51,884 nucleotides of DNA from NCBI GenBank assembly GCA_022768375.1, contig JALEMG010000011.1, positions 1 to 51,884 of the forward strand. Direction: 5' to 3'. The position numbers and the translations under genes were made by a program. The stretch's first letter is position 1; each line of letters begins with the position of its first letter. Below the pieces are notes generated by a model. The model was not told the DNA's origin, did not search any database, and worked only from the letters and a program-made list of their open reading frames with translations. The stretch comes from Lentisphaeria bacterium. Lineage in GTDB: Bacteria; Verrucomicrobiota; Lentisphaeria; Victivallales; Victivallaceae. This document shows positions 8,066 through 17,393 of this stretch, one piece after another.

Positions 8066-8085
8066 GCGGCGGCGCCGTTTTTGTG

Positions 8086-8114
8086 TTGATTTTTTCCGTG
8101 GACGGGATTATGTT
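8086..8114 (+). promoter_or_regulatory. Promoter of the DUF349 gene
   Basis: TTGATT (8086-8091) and TATGTT (8109-8114) are separated by 17 bases and diverge from the htpG promoter. A start near 8121 excludes the ATG at 8111 and makes the ATG at 8126 unlikely, supporting 8164 as the translation start. Confidence 0.6.
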
Positions 8115-8163
8115 AGGCCGAAACATGGGAAGTTTTCTGAATGATTATGGGAAAAAGTCTGTC

Positions 8164-10143
8164 ATGAGCGAACTGAGTACGGAAAAGACCACCGGGATGC
8201 TGTCGGAGACGCTGAGGGAGACGCTGCACCGCAAGGAGGAGATTTGCGCCGCGCTGGAGAATCTGGCCGCCGCCGCGCCGGAGGATTACGCCGGCGAGGT
8301 CGCCCGTCTCTCCGCGGCATATGCCGAAGCGGACGTGCCGCCGGAATTTGCGGAACTGCTGGACAAGCGCTTCGCCGAAGCGGTCGGCACCGCGCGGGCC
8401 GGCGAGGAACTTTGCCGGGCGAAACGGGAACGCGCCGCCGGATTGAGCGCGGAGGTGGATGCGCTGCTGGCCGCCGACGAACTGGCGACATTGCCGGAAG
8501 TGCTGAAACTGGAACAGGCCATCGCCGAGTTGTTCCCCGGATCGGAACTGACGGCGAAACTGGCGCCGCTGAAAGCGAAGTTGGAGGCCGAGGACGCGGC
8601 GGTCCGGGCGGCGGAGGCCGCCGTCATCGCGTTGGCGGAGGAACTGGAAACGCTGACGGCGGCGGAAGACATCGCACCGCTGAACGAACGCAAGAGCGCG
8701 ATCGAAGCCGCCTTCGCCGAATTGGTCAATATCCCGCGCAAGGCGGCCCGGCGCTATGAGGAAGCCCACCGCAAGGCGTCGATCCGGCTGGCCCAGCACT
8801 TTGAAACGCTGGACCTGGCCCGCTGGGAGAGTTACACCCGGAAACTGGACCTCTGCGCTCAATTGGAGAAACTGCTGGCCCTGCCGGAGAGCGGGATGAG
8901 CGCGGCCTCCAAGACTCTCAACGAGATTCGGGAGCAGTGGAAGGCCCTCGGCAGCGTCCCCCGCGAAAAGAGCGAGGAGATCAATCCCCGCTATCTTGAC
9001 CTTTCCCGGCAGTTGCAGCACAAGGTGGACGAGTTTTTCGCCCGCAAGCGGCAGACGCAGAAACTGGCCGCCGCCGAAAAGGAGAAACTGTGTGCCGCCG
9101 CGGAGGAACTTTCCGGTTCCACCGATTGGAAAGCCACCGCGGAGAAGATGCGGGAGTTGCAGGCACAGTGGAAGCAACTGCCCCGTTCCGGCGGTCGGGA
9201 GAACGAGTTGTTCCAGCGGTTCCACGCCGCGGCGGACGCGTTTTTCTCCGCCCGCAAAGCCGCGTTCGATGCCCGCGATAAACGGTTCGGGGAGTTGGAG
9301 AAGCGCAAGGAGGCGCTGATCGCCGAGGCCGAGGGCCTCGCCGATTTCCGCCGTGCGAAGCAACTGCGGGACGAGTACCGCGCCGTCGGATTCTGCGGAC
9401 GGAACGATCAGGCGCTGTACGAGCGCTTCAACGCGGCGATGGACCGGTTCTTCACCGCCCGGCGGGAGGAGAACACCTCTAAGGTCGCGGAGGTCCGGCA
9501 ACTGCTGGCGGAGTTGGATGCCGCGTGCTCCGCTCCGGCGGAGTCGCTGCCCCGGGTCCGGGAGATTCGGGAAAAACTGCGCGCCCTGTCCTGCCGGGAC
9601 ACCCGGAACGAGGAACAGTCCGCGCTTCGCAGGTTTGACGATGCGCTCAACGCGGTCCGCCGGCGGGAACAGCGCCGCCGGGAGGAGAACTCCGAGTCGG
9701 CGGCGATGACGCTGGCCCAATGCCTGAAAGCGTGGAAAGAGACCGGCGCGGCGGAACTGCCCCCGGAGGAGGTTTGGGGCGGGTATCCCAAACTGAAGGC
9801 GTTCGCTTCCGCGCTGGCCGCCGCGATCGCCGGAGATGCGAAGGCCGCCGACAAGGTGGAGAAACTGGTCGCCTCCGCCCGGAGTGACCGGGAACGCGTC
9901 TGTTCGGAGTTGGAAAAGGTTGCCGGGATCGGAAAACCCGACGCCGCGGCGGATCTGGCGCAGGAATTGCAGTTCGCCATGCTGGGTAATTTCGGCAAGG
10001 ACGGCGGCGTCGCTCCGGCCGGAAGCGCGGACCCGCACCGGCTCTGCGCGGAATTCGCCGCCGCCGGGGTGGTCATGCCGGAGGAACTGGCGGAATTTCA
10101 GGCGCGGCTGAACGCCGCCAAAACCATCTTGTTCGGAGAGTGA
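8164..10143 (+). CDS. DUF349-domain coiled-coil protein
   Basis: A 659-residue Ala/Glu-rich, mostly helical cytosolic protein. The C-terminal two thirds hold repeated DUF349-type units, recognisable by W-K-x-[LM] and FF-x-RK motifs: IREQWKALGSVPREKSEEI ... KVDEFFARKRQ; LQAQWKQLPRSGGRENELF ... DAFFSARK; and LRDEYRAVGFCGRNDQALY ... DRFFTARREE. The N-terminal 200 residues are a long coiled coil. The function of the family is not settled; members are often linked to stress or translation. The ATG at 8164 was chosen from the promoter position and the start of the Glu-rich helix. An in-frame ATG at 8126 is an alternative. It is followed after four bases by the GH92 gene, so they are probably co-transcribed. 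Confidence 0.8.
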   Translation: MSELSTEKTTGMLSETLRETLHRKEEICAALENLAAAAPEDYAGEVARLSAAYAEADVPPEFAELLDKRFAEAVGTARAGEELCRAKRERAAGLSAEVDALLAADELATLPEVLKLEQAIAELFPGSELTAKLAPLKAKLEAEDAAVRAAEAAVIALAEELETLTAAEDIAPLNERKSAIEAAFAELVNIPRKAARRYEEAHRKASIRLAQHFETLDLARWESYTRKLDLCAQLEKLLALPESGMSAASKTLNEIREQWKALGSVPREKSEEINPRYLDLSRQLQHKVDEFFARKRQTQKLAAAEKEKLCAAAEELSGSTDWKATAEKMRELQAQWKQLPRSGGRENELFQRFHAAADAFFSARKAAFDARDKRFGELEKRKEALIAEAEGLADFRRAKQLRDEYRAVGFCGRNDQALYERFNAAMDRFFTARREENTSKVAEVRQLLAELDAACSAPAESLPRVREIREKLRALSCRDTRNEEQSALRRFDDALNAVRRREQRRREENSESAAMTLAQCLKAWKETGAAELPPEEVWGGYPKLKAFASALAAAIAGDAKAADKVEKLVASARSDRERVCSELEKVAGIGKPDAAADLAQELQFAMLGNFGKDGGVAPAGSADPHRLCAEFAAAGVVMPEELAEFQARLNAAKTILFGE

Positions 10144-10147
10144 ATTT

Positions 10148-12169
10148 ATGAACGGTCTTTATGATGATGTCGACTGCTTCTGGGGAAACGGTGCCGTCGC
10201 CGATCTGGAGAGCGTCGGCATGGCCAAAGCGTGGAACTGGCTCAAAGCCCAGACCGGCAATACGCATCCCGGCGCGACGATGCCTTTCGGCTGGGTTTCC
10301 GCGCTGCCCTATTCCGGGAATTATCCCACCGGCTACGGTGTGGTGGGCTGCTCCAGCGACCGACCGGCGCCGCTGGTCAGCGACCGCAAAACGGCGTGGG
10401 GGATCACCCACTTCCACCTTAGCGGTCCGGGGTTCATGGGGTATTTCTACAACTACATGCTGGTCACCCCCAGCGTTCCCGGCGCGGACACCGCTTCGCA
10501 GGCGGAACTGCACGATGAGACCGCCCGCCCCGGCTGGTACGCGGCGGAGTTCCGGGAGTACGGGGTCCGGGCGGAACTGACCTGCGGAAAATTCGCCGCC
10601 TGCCACCGGTACAAATTCGCCGGGAACTCCGGCAGGATCGTTGTGGACGGGACCAATCTCGGGTTGCGCTGTCCGACGCCGATCCATTACTCGGAACGGG
10701 TGGAGTTCCTCGACTTTCAAACGGTCGAACCGGGGGGGTGGCACGGCTTTGTGGAGGCGCATCTGGTGCGGCTCTTTTTCGCACTGCGCGTCAAAGGCGA
10801 CATCACCGGTTCCCGGCTGGTCAACGGCAAACTGGAACTGGAAGTGAGCGGAGACGCCGCCGAACTGACGCTGGCGTTTTCGCTGAATTCTCCCGCCGAG
10901 GCCGACGCCCGGGCGCGCGAGGCGGCGGAGTCGGGCTTTGAACGGATCAAGGCCGCCGCCGTCGCCGCGTGGAAGGAACGTCTGGAGCGGGTGCGGGCGG
11001 ACTTCCGTGACGATCGTCAGCGGGAGATTTTCGCCAGCGCGCTTTATCATTCGCTGGTCAAGCCCTCCGACGCCGGAGACCGGTACATCGACTTTCACAC
11101 CATGTGGGACATCTACCGCACCCAACTGCCGCTGATGCAGTCGATCTGTCCGGCGGATGCGGAAAAAATGCTCCGTTCCATGCTGGATACCATTCATACG
11201 CTGGGGTTCTTTCCCAACGGCTATCAGATGTGCTGGGACTACCACAAGCACGACAATCAGGCCACCGCGCTGGTGCTGTACGTGCTGGCGGACGGGTTTT
11301 TCCGGGGGCTGCTGACGGCGGCGGACTACCCCCGGCTCAAGTCGGCGGTCAAATTGGAACTTGCCCGCGCCGACGTCCGGGGCAAATCTCCCACGCACAA
11401 ACTGGACTTGGCCGGGGCGCTGGCGGCGCTCGCACAAGTGGCGGACGCATGCGGAGACACCGCGTTTGCCGACGAATTGACCATGAAAATCCACATCTGG
11501 CGTCAGGCGTACGATCCGGAAACCGGATTGCTGGTCGCGGACGCGGTCTACTATGAGGGAACGCACTGGAACTATTCGTTCCGGCCGCATCCCGGCATGG
11601 CGCGGCGCATCGCGCTGGCGGGCGGAAGGGAGAAATTCACCGCTCTGCTGGAGGAGTTTTTCTGCGTCGGCAGCACCAAAACTTTCGCGGAGGCGCGGCC
11701 CATGCATCACGATCACTTCGAGGGCATGAACAACGAATCCGACATGGAGACCCCGTACTGCTGGCTGTGGGCGGGGCGGAGCGACCGGCTGGCGGAGGTC
11801 AGCGATCTCATCCGCCGCTGCCGTTTCACCACGGGGGAGGGCGGTTGTCCGGGGAATAACGACACCGGAGCATTGAGTTCGTGGTACGTGTGGTGCTGCC
11901 TCGGCATCTATCCGCTGACCGGCACGCCGTATTATCTGCTGGGTTCGCCGTCGGTGGAGCGGGCGGAGATCGACCTGCCGGGCGGCACGCTGAAAATCGC
12001 CGTGGAACGGGAAAGCGCGGCTTCCATCTATCCCGCCGGATACGAATTCAACGGGAAAACGTTCTCCGAACCGTGGCTGAAACTGAGCGAACTGGAGGCC
12101 GGGGGGACACTGAAGTTCCGCCTGACCGACCGTCCGAATGGTTCCAGCCCGATTCCCGACTGGCTGTGA
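10148..12169 (+). CDS. Glycoside hydrolase family 92-type alpha-mannosidase
   Basis: A 673-residue protein with the GH92 layout: an N-terminal beta-sandwich (GATMPFGWVSALPYSG, ITHFHLSGPGFMGY) and an (alpha/alpha)6 catalytic domain. Catalytic-domain motifs include FHTMWDIYRTQLPLM, the segment FFPNGYQMCWDYHKHDN, GGCPGNNDTGALSSWYVWCC and YYLLGSPSVERAEI. GH92 enzymes are calcium-dependent exo-alpha-mannosidases trimming N-glycan or mannan branches. There is no signal peptide or lipobox, so it should act in the cytoplasm on imported oligosaccharides, which is unusual for this mostly exported family. GGAGAG precedes the ATG. A bidirectional terminator follows. It shares an operon with the DUF349 gene. 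Confidence 0.85.
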   Translation: MNGLYDDVDCFWGNGAVADLESVGMAKAWNWLKAQTGNTHPGATMPFGWVSALPYSGNYPTGYGVVGCSSDRPAPLVSDRKTAWGITHFHLSGPGFMGYFYNYMLVTPSVPGADTASQAELHDETARPGWYAAEFREYGVRAELTCGKFAACHRYKFAGNSGRIVVDGTNLGLRCPTPIHYSERVEFLDFQTVEPGGWHGFVEAHLVRLFFALRVKGDITGSRLVNGKLELEVSGDAAELTLAFSLNSPAEADARAREAAESGFERIKAAAVAAWKERLERVRADFRDDRQREIFASALYHSLVKPSDAGDRYIDFHTMWDIYRTQLPLMQSICPADAEKMLRSMLDTIHTLGFFPNGYQMCWDYHKHDNQATALVLYVLADGFFRGLLTAADYPRLKSAVKLELARADVRGKSPTHKLDLAGALAALAQVADACGDTAFADELTMKIHIWRQAYDPETGLLVADAVYYEGTHWNYSFRPHPGMARRIALAGGREKFTALLEEFFCVGSTKTFAEARPMHHDHFEGMNNESDMETPYCWLWAGRSDRLAEVSDLIRRCRFTTGEGGCPGNNDTGALSSWYVWCCLGIYPLTGTPYYLLGSPSVERAEIDLPGGTLKIAVERESAASIYPAGYEFNGKTFSEPWLKLSELEAGGTLKFRLTDRPNGSSPIPDWL

Positions 12170-12173
12170 CCGC

Positions 12174-12224
12174 GCAAAAAAACGGAGCCGTCCGCGCGAA
12201 CGAACGGCTCCGTTTTTTTTGCGC
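12174..12224. terminator. Bidirectional terminator between GH92 and the ABM gene
   Basis: Stem ACGGAGCCGT / ACGGCTCCGT (12182-12191 with 12203-12212) is flanked by an A run on the left and eight T on the right. It serves the two converging genes. Confidence 0.9.
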
Positions 12225-12234
12225 ATCCGGCGGT

Positions 12235-12528
12235 TCAGGACAGTTCCGCCGGAGTGATGACGTGGACGGTGCTGGGACGGCGCAGGGGTTTGGCCGCCTC
12301 CCGGAAAAACGCCATGTGGGGCGCGGCCAGATGCGCCTTGTGCTTTTCCCGGTTCTCCCACGCTTCGACGAAGGTAATGTACTTCTCCGGTTCGTCGCAG
12401 TCCACGCAGGGAATGTACTGGACACAGCCGTCCTCGGCCAGTACTTTGGGCACGGTGCGCGCGAGAAGCGCCTTCATTTTGTCCATGCATCCGGGGTTGA
12501 TCTCCATACGGGCGTAAACGTAAATCAT
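12235..12528 (-). CDS. Antibiotic-biosynthesis-monooxygenase (ABM) domain protein, putative quinol monooxygenase
   Basis: A 97-residue single-domain protein. MIYVYARMEINPGCMDKMKA starts the first strand and helix, and YITFVEAWENREKHKAHLAA with HMAFFREAAKPLR is the typical YgiN-like second half. Such small ferredoxin-like dimers oxidise quinols or act on reactive metabolites. The ribosome site AGGAG is eight bases before the ATG. It is the last gene of the reverse operon, 12 bases after the alcohol dehydrogenase, so it may act with that enzyme; the substrate is unknown. Confidence 0.8.
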   Translation of the reverse strand: MIYVYARMEINPGCMDKMKALLARTVPKVLAEDGCVQYIPCVDCDEPEKYITFVEAWENREKHKAHLAAPHMAFFREAAKPLRRPSTVHVITPAELS

Positions 12529-12540
12529 GATTTTTCTCCT

Positions 12541-13680
12541 TTACAGACTGAGTTTGAGGATCGCTTTCAGAATATCGTAACTTTCCGCCAGCGGCACCGG
12601 CCGGGGGGCGAGTTCCAGTTTCATGGGGTTCTCCGCGCCGCTTTTCGCGGTGCGTTCGATCAATTCCGCGTCAATGCCGCTCCACGCGGACAGACCTCCC
12701 GGCATGCCCACCCGGTCGAGGAACGCCTCGTAGGAGGCGATCACCGCCTCGGGCGTATCTCCGGGGAAAACGTCGGCAAGTTCCAATGTCCGTTCCGCCA
12801 CCTGCGGATTGCCCAGATAGTACCGCCAGCACGCCGGCAGCAGGACTGCCACCGCGTCGCCGTGAGCGATGCGGCCGTACCACGAGAAACTGCACAGATG
12901 CGGCAGTCCGGTGGACTTGAAACGGATGGTCATGCCGCCCAGCAGCGCGGCGTAGGCCATGGCTTTGCGGGCGAACGGCTCTCCCCGCATGGCCGCCGGG
13001 AGATGGGCCGCGACCAGCGCGATGCCGCACTTGGCCCAATCGTTGACGCCGGGGTGTTTCCGGTCCGCGCCCACATTGAGAAAGCCCTCGATCAGATGGG
13101 CCAGCGCGTCGCATCCCGTGGCCCGGGTCAGGCCCGGCGGCATGGAAAAGGTCAGTTCCGGGGCGATGACGGCGTATTCCGGGACCGCCGCCGCCTCGGA
13201 GATCAACTTTTTTACCCCCGCTTCCGGGGAGACGATGTTGGAGTACGGCGTTGCCTCCGACCCCGTGCCGCTGGTGCCGGGAATGGCGATGATGCGGCGG
13301 ATGGTCGTTCCCGGATGGGCGGAACTCCAGCGGTTGACGCCGAAAAGGTCGGCCAGTTTCCAGCCGGTCTCGTGCATCAGCAGCGCGGCTTTGGCCGCGT
13401 CCATCACACTGCCGCCGCCGACGGCGGCCACGGTATCGGGCCGTTCCTGTGCCAGAAACGCCGCCATGCGTTCCACGGTGGCGACGACCGGTTCGGGGTC
13501 CACTCCGCACCAGACGGTGAACCCGGCGGCTCGGAAAAGTTCCGCCGCGTGGGTCCCGGCGAAGACCACGGTTTTGCCCCGGCACAGTTGTTTCAGCGTT
13601 CCCGGTGCGTCGTCCGTCCGGACGACCGTTTCGTCCGGGACCGAGGTGAAAAACTTCTCCGCCAAACTCAAATCAGCCAT
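12541..13680 (-). CDS. Iron-containing (group III) alcohol dehydrogenase
   Basis: A 379-residue NAD(P)-dependent dehydrogenase. The nucleotide-binding region has VAAVGGGSVMDAAKAA and IAIPGTSGTGSEAT. The metal site is intact: Asp and His in CDALAHLIEGF, His in STGLPHLCSF, and His in GRIAHGDAVAV. The start overlaps the end of the GH20 gene by 13 bases. The protein is close in plan to short-chain alcohol or phosphonoacetaldehyde-type reductases, but the sequence does not fix the substrate. Position after a hexosaminidase suggests sugar-derived aldehydes, as inference only. Confidence 0.85.
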   Translation of the reverse strand: MADLSLAEKFFTSVPDETVVRTDDAPGTLKQLCRGKTVVFAGTHAAELFRAAGFTVWCGVDPEPVVATVERMAAFLAQERPDTVAAVGGGSVMDAAKAALLMHETGWKLADLFGVNRWSSAHPGTTIRRIIAIPGTSGTGSEATPYSNIVSPEAGVKKLISEAAAVPEYAVIAPELTFSMPPGLTRATGCDALAHLIEGFLNVGADRKHPGVNDWAKCGIALVAAHLPAAMRGEPFARKAMAYAALLGGMTIRFKSTGLPHLCSFSWYGRIAHGDAVAVLLPACWRYYLGNPQVAERTLELADVFPGDTPEAVIASYEAFLDRVGMPGGLSAWSGIDAELIERTAKSGAENPMKLELAPRPVPLAESYDILKAILKLSL

Positions 13681-15545
13681 GATCCGCTCGACACCTTTTT
13701 GTAGTAGTTCATCGGTTCATACGGCGCCGACAGCGGCAGTCGGTCGTCCAGTTCCTCGATCCGCTCGACGGAGCCGTCCAGATACTCCCGGATGCGCAGC
13801 GCCAGTTCCTCCAGCCGCGCCAGTTGCCCGGCGTTGCGCGCCTGAATCCGCTCCAGCCCCTGCGCTTTGGCGCGGGTGAGCCAGTCCCGGCGGAACGCGG
13901 CATCCAACTCGGTCAGCGCGGCGACGGCCGCCGGGATGGTGGTGGCCGCCAGTTCCCGCAGCGCCATCCGGTCGCCGTGATCGTAGGCCGCTTCCAGCGC
14001 ACCCCGCAGTTCCAGTTTTTTGATGAGGAATTTCACCAGTTCCACGGCGTACTCCATGTCTCCGGCCTGATTTTCCTCGGCGAACGGCATGATCCGGCCG
14101 AGGATGTCGTCCAACTCGTCCAGATAGTTCAGGTCGAATTCCGGGTTCAGACGCTTGCAGTTGTCGAAGTAGATCCCCAGCAGGGGATCGTCCCACAGGA
14201 CCATGGCGGGATACAGGTCTCCGGCGTTTCCCGTTTCCGGAACGACCCGGGACTGGATCTCCGAAGCGGCGATCACCGCGCCGTAGTCCGCGCCGCAAAT
14301 CGCCGCGAACCGTTCCGCCGTGTCGTTCTCGTCCCGGCAGCCGTAAGCGAGGTCGGCGCACCGGACGATCCCCGCCAGCGCGGAGTCGAAATCGCAGTAC
14401 GCGCCGTCGTCTCCCCACATGGTGAAAAACAACTCCCGCACCCGTTCCTGACGGCAGGCTTCGATGCAGGGGACCGCGGTCGCCTGCGTCTGCCTGTGGT
14501 CGTACCAGAGGCGGCTCCACGTCCAGATGCCGGATGCCATTACCGGCTCCTTGCCCAGTTCCCGGTGACGGGCGATCATGGCGCGGTAGTCGGCGGCGTC
14601 GCGGTGGTAGTAATCCCAGTAGACCGGTTGGACCGCCGGGTCAAGTTTGCCCTTGACCTCCGCCGGGAACGGAGAAGTGTAATCGTAATACTCATGCTCC
14701 GGATTGGTCATGCGGAAGAACATGTCCGACCAGAGCATGGGGGCCATGCCGTGCGCTTCGCAGACCGCCGCCACCTTGCGCAGATGCCGCATCATCAGCG
14801 CGGATTCCGGGACCGCGCCGTGAAGGGTCTGATGCCGCCCCCGGCCGAGGCCGTGGGCTTCGTCCATGCCGACATGGATGCGGCGGCTCCGCAGCGCCCC
14901 CGACCAGAATTCGATCATTTTGGCGACGAGGCGCTCCGTTTCCGGGGAATCCACCAGCATGATCCGTTCCGTATCGGAGATTCCGGCGTAGGTTTTGTAT
15001 TTCAGAATCTGCTCCAGATGTCCCAGCGTCTGAATGCATCCGATCACTTCGATGCCCAGCGCGGCGGCATAGTCGTCGATCTCCCGCAGTTCCTCTTTCG
15101 TATAGGGGCCGCGGTACGCGCCGAACAGCGGCTCGTCCTCCAGTTCGTAGGTATCTTCGCAGTAGAGCAGCAGTTGACCGTATCCGCACAGCGCCAGTCG
15201 GCGGAGCCATTGTTTCAGATGCTCCACCCGCATGACCATGTTGCGGGAAACATCCAGCATGATCCCCAGTCCGACGAAAGGCGTATGTTCGCCGCCGTCC
15301 AGTTTGGCCAGCGCGCTGCCCACGCCCCGCAGGGCTCCGGCGAGATTGGAATATTCGATGGTGACGCCGCCCCGGTTCCGGTCGACCCGGGAGATCGTGT
15401 CCGCACTTCGGACCGGGACGAAACGGACTTTCAGACCCCGACCGCCCTCGGAAATGGGGTACTCCTCCTCCAGCGCCCGGAGCGCCGCGGCCACGTCGGC
15501 GGGGGCGTCTTCCGCCCGCCACGCCAATTTCGCACACTGATACAT
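13668..15545 (-). CDS. Glycoside hydrolase family 20 beta-N-acetylhexosaminidase-like protein
   Basis: A 625-residue protein. A small N-terminal alpha/beta domain precedes the TIM barrel, which starts at about residue 90 (FVGLGIMLDVSRNMVM). The substrate-assisted catalytic pair Asp228-Glu229 lies in IHVGMDEAHGLGRG. MLWSDMFF and VYWDYYHRD with ASGIWTWSRLW follow, as in hexosaminidase-D-like GH20 enzymes. It lacks a signal peptide, so it probably releases terminal GlcNAc or GalNAc from imported oligosaccharides or from recycled glycans in the cytoplasm. AAAGGAG lies before the ATG. It sits 27 bases after ilvC and overlaps the dehydrogenase gene. Confidence 0.83.
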   Translation of the reverse strand: MYQCAKLAWRAEDAPADVAAALRALEEEYPISEGGRGLKVRFVPVRSADTISRVDRNRGGVTIEYSNLAGALRGVGSALAKLDGGEHTPFVGLGIMLDVSRNMVMRVEHLKQWLRRLALCGYGQLLLYCEDTYELEDEPLFGAYRGPYTKEELREIDDYAAALGIEVIGCIQTLGHLEQILKYKTYAGISDTERIMLVDSPETERLVAKMIEFWSGALRSRRIHVGMDEAHGLGRGRHQTLHGAVPESALMMRHLRKVAAVCEAHGMAPMLWSDMFFRMTNPEHEYYDYTSPFPAEVKGKLDPAVQPVYWDYYHRDAADYRAMIARHRELGKEPVMASGIWTWSRLWYDHRQTQATAVPCIEACRQERVRELFFTMWGDDGAYCDFDSALAGIVRCADLAYGCRDENDTAERFAAICGADYGAVIAASEIQSRVVPETGNAGDLYPAMVLWDDPLLGIYFDNCKRLNPEFDLNYLDELDDILGRIMPFAEENQAGDMEYAVELVKFLIKKLELRGALEAAYDHGDRMALRELAATTIPAAVAALTELDAAFRRDWLTRAKAQGLERIQARNAGQLARLEELALRIREYLDGSVERIEELDDRLPLSAPYEPMNYYKKVSSGSWLI

Positions 15546-15572
15546 GGGAACTCCTTTCCTGACAGGAAAATT

Positions 15573-16565
15573 TTACTTGCCGCCGTTCTGAAACAGCGCC
15601 CGGACCGCGGCTCCGGCGGCCTCGATGGGATGATGTTTCAGCGCCTCCCGGCGGGCCAGCAGATTGGGTGCGCCGTTTTTGACCTCGTCCAGCCATTGAC
15701 GGGCGAACTCCCCGCTCTCGATTTTACGCAGAGATTCCCGCATTTTTTCCTTGACCTCGGGGGTGATGAGTTTCGCGCCGTTGACGTATTCGCCCCATTC
15801 GGCGGTGTTGGAAATGACCCGGTTGGTCTCCCCGAATCCTTTTGCGTAAATGAGGTCGATGATGAGTTTCGCCTCCTGAATGCATTCGATGTAGGCCAGT
15901 TCGGGAGGATATCCCGCCTCGGTCAGCACCTCGAAGGCGTTGACCATCAGGTCGATCATGCCGCCGCACAGCACGTTCTGCTCCCCGAAAAGGTCCTGCA
16001 CCGTCTCCTGTTCCATCGTGCATTCCACCACCCCGGAACGGGTCAGCCCCATCCCGCGGGCCATCGCCAGCGCGACGGCGCGGCTGGTATCGTCGCCGAT
16101 GCGGATCGAGATCAGCCCCGGCACGCCTTTCCCGGCGAGGTAGAAGTTGCGCACCTGCGTGGCCACTCCTTTGGGTGCGACCATGATGACGTTGACGCCC
16201 GGCGGGGGGATGATCGCCTTGTAGACGATGGAGAACCCGTGGGAGAAACTCAGCGTCTGCCCCGGCCGCAGATACGGCTGGATGTCCTTTCGGTAGATCT
16301 CGCCCTGATGCTCGTCCGGCAGCAGGATGTGGATGATGTCGGCTTTTCGGACCGCTTCGGGCAGGGACATGACCTGAAATCCCGCATCCCGCGCCGCGTC
16401 GAAGGATTTGCCGGGCCGGTTGCCGATGATAAGCGGCAGACCGCTGTCCCGCATGTTGAGGGCCTGTGCCTGTCCCTGGGCTCCATATCCGATGACGGCG
16501 ATCAGTCGGCCATCCAAAACCGTCGGGTCGACGTCGCATTCCCGCCAGATTTTCCATTCACTCAC
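15573..16565 (-). CDS. ilvC: Ketol-acid reductoisomerase (class I)
   Basis: A 330-residue enzyme of valine/isoleucine synthesis that isomerises and reduces acetolactate with NAD(P)H. The Rossmann start is VIGYGAQGQAQALNMRDSG. Catalytic groups are kept: His in LSFSHGFSI, Lys in VAPKG, Asp and Glu in DLFGEQNVLCGG, two Glu in IECIQEAKLIIDLIYAKG, and Ser in ISNTAEWG. The usually invariant PKGPG loop reads PKGVA here. GTG at 16565 is chosen because TAGGAGGAA is positioned correctly; no in-frame ATG is near. It lies inside an LPS/glycan operon, away from other branched-chain genes, so a specialised ketol-acid-like substrate cannot be excluded. Confidence 0.9.
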   Translation of the reverse strand: MSEWKIWRECDVDPTVLDGRLIAVIGYGAQGQAQALNMRDSGLPLIIGNRPGKSFDAARDAGFQVMSLPEAVRKADIIHILLPDEHQGEIYRKDIQPYLRPGQTLSFSHGFSIVYKAIIPPPGVNVIMVAPKGVATQVRNFYLAGKGVPGLISIRIGDDTSRAVALAMARGMGLTRSGVVECTMEQETVQDLFGEQNVLCGGMIDLMVNAFEVLTEAGYPPELAYIECIQEAKLIIDLIYAKGFGETNRVISNTAEWGEYVNGAKLITPEVKEKMRESLRKIESGEFARQWLDEVKNGAPNLLARREALKHHPIEAAGAAVRALFQNGGK

Positions 16566-16577
16566 GATCCATTCCTC

Positions 16578-17393
16578 CTAACATATGCCGGCCAGCGGAG
16601 CGCGGGCCGGAGCATGGTTGAATTCCTTGCGGTAGAGTTTCAGCGCGGTGCGGTAAACATCGCTCCAGAAGCGGCCGCGTTCCTTCAGTTCCGTCCGGAG
16701 CGGCCGCCCGGAATAGGCGGCGATGAAGCGCCACAGATCCCGGCGGGACAGCGGCAGGTCCAGCGCGGAAAAGCACAGCCCCGCCACATCCTTGACCCGA
16801 TAACGGTACGGCACGCGCCGCCGCATCTGCGCCCGGTGCAGATCGATGACGTGCAGTTGCGCTTCCGGAGCGCCGAGGGAGGCGTTTTTCAGAAGATAAT
16901 GGCAGAGATAGCAGTCCCGGTGATTGATCCCCGCCCGGTGCATGGTCCCGGCGGAACGGGCCAGCGCCCGGATCAGTTTCGGCTTCCATGCCCCGGGAAT
17001 GCCGCGCCGGGCCAGATCCTCCAGCGAAGTCACGTCGGTCAGTTCCTCGGTAATGAGAAACGACTCCCGGCGGGCCGGATTGAAGTTGCGGCACCCGAAT
17101 GCGGCGATCTCCATGGTCGGCACCCCCAGTCGTTTCAGCGCCGTCAGCGCCCGGTATTCACTGCCCGCGTCGGTGACCGGCAGTTTGAACTGGAACAGGT
17201 TCTTGAATATCTCCGCCCAGCCCACGCCCCGGTGAAGTTTGACGAAAAAACCACGTCCCTCCGCCTCAATGCGGAAGGTGCGGCGGTTTTTGACATTGCG
17301 GAACTCCTCGCCCTCAAGCGCGAACGCCTCGGCGAAAGGGTCCCGGTGCCGCCACCATTCCGCGAAGGGCGGACGCAGATCAACGACCGCCAT
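16578..17393 (-). CDS. waaP: Lipopolysaccharide core heptose(I) kinase, WaaP family
   Basis: A 271-residue kinase-fold protein that phosphorylates heptose I of the LPS inner core at the cytoplasmic face. It has a protein-kinase-like Lys (GFFVKLHRGVGWAEIFKNL), the catalytic loop INHRDCYLCHYLL (HRDxxxxH), and metal-binding Asp in LHVIDLHRAQMR. Length matches WaaP/RfaP. The start overlaps waaG by 14 bases, a normal pairing of core-LPS genes, and ilvC follows after 12 bases. Confidence 0.92.
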   Translation of the reverse strand: MAVVDLRPPFAEWWRHRDPFAEAFALEGEEFRNVKNRRTFRIEAEGRGFFVKLHRGVGWAEIFKNLFQFKLPVTDAGSEYRALTALKRLGVPTMEIAAFGCRNFNPARRESFLITEELTDVTSLEDLARRGIPGAWKPKLIRALARSAGTMHRAGINHRDCYLCHYLLKNASLGAPEAQLHVIDLHRAQMRRRVPYRYRVKDVAGLCFSALDLPLSRRDLWRFIAAYSGRPLRTELKERGRFWSDVYRTALKLYRKEFNHAPARAPLAGIC

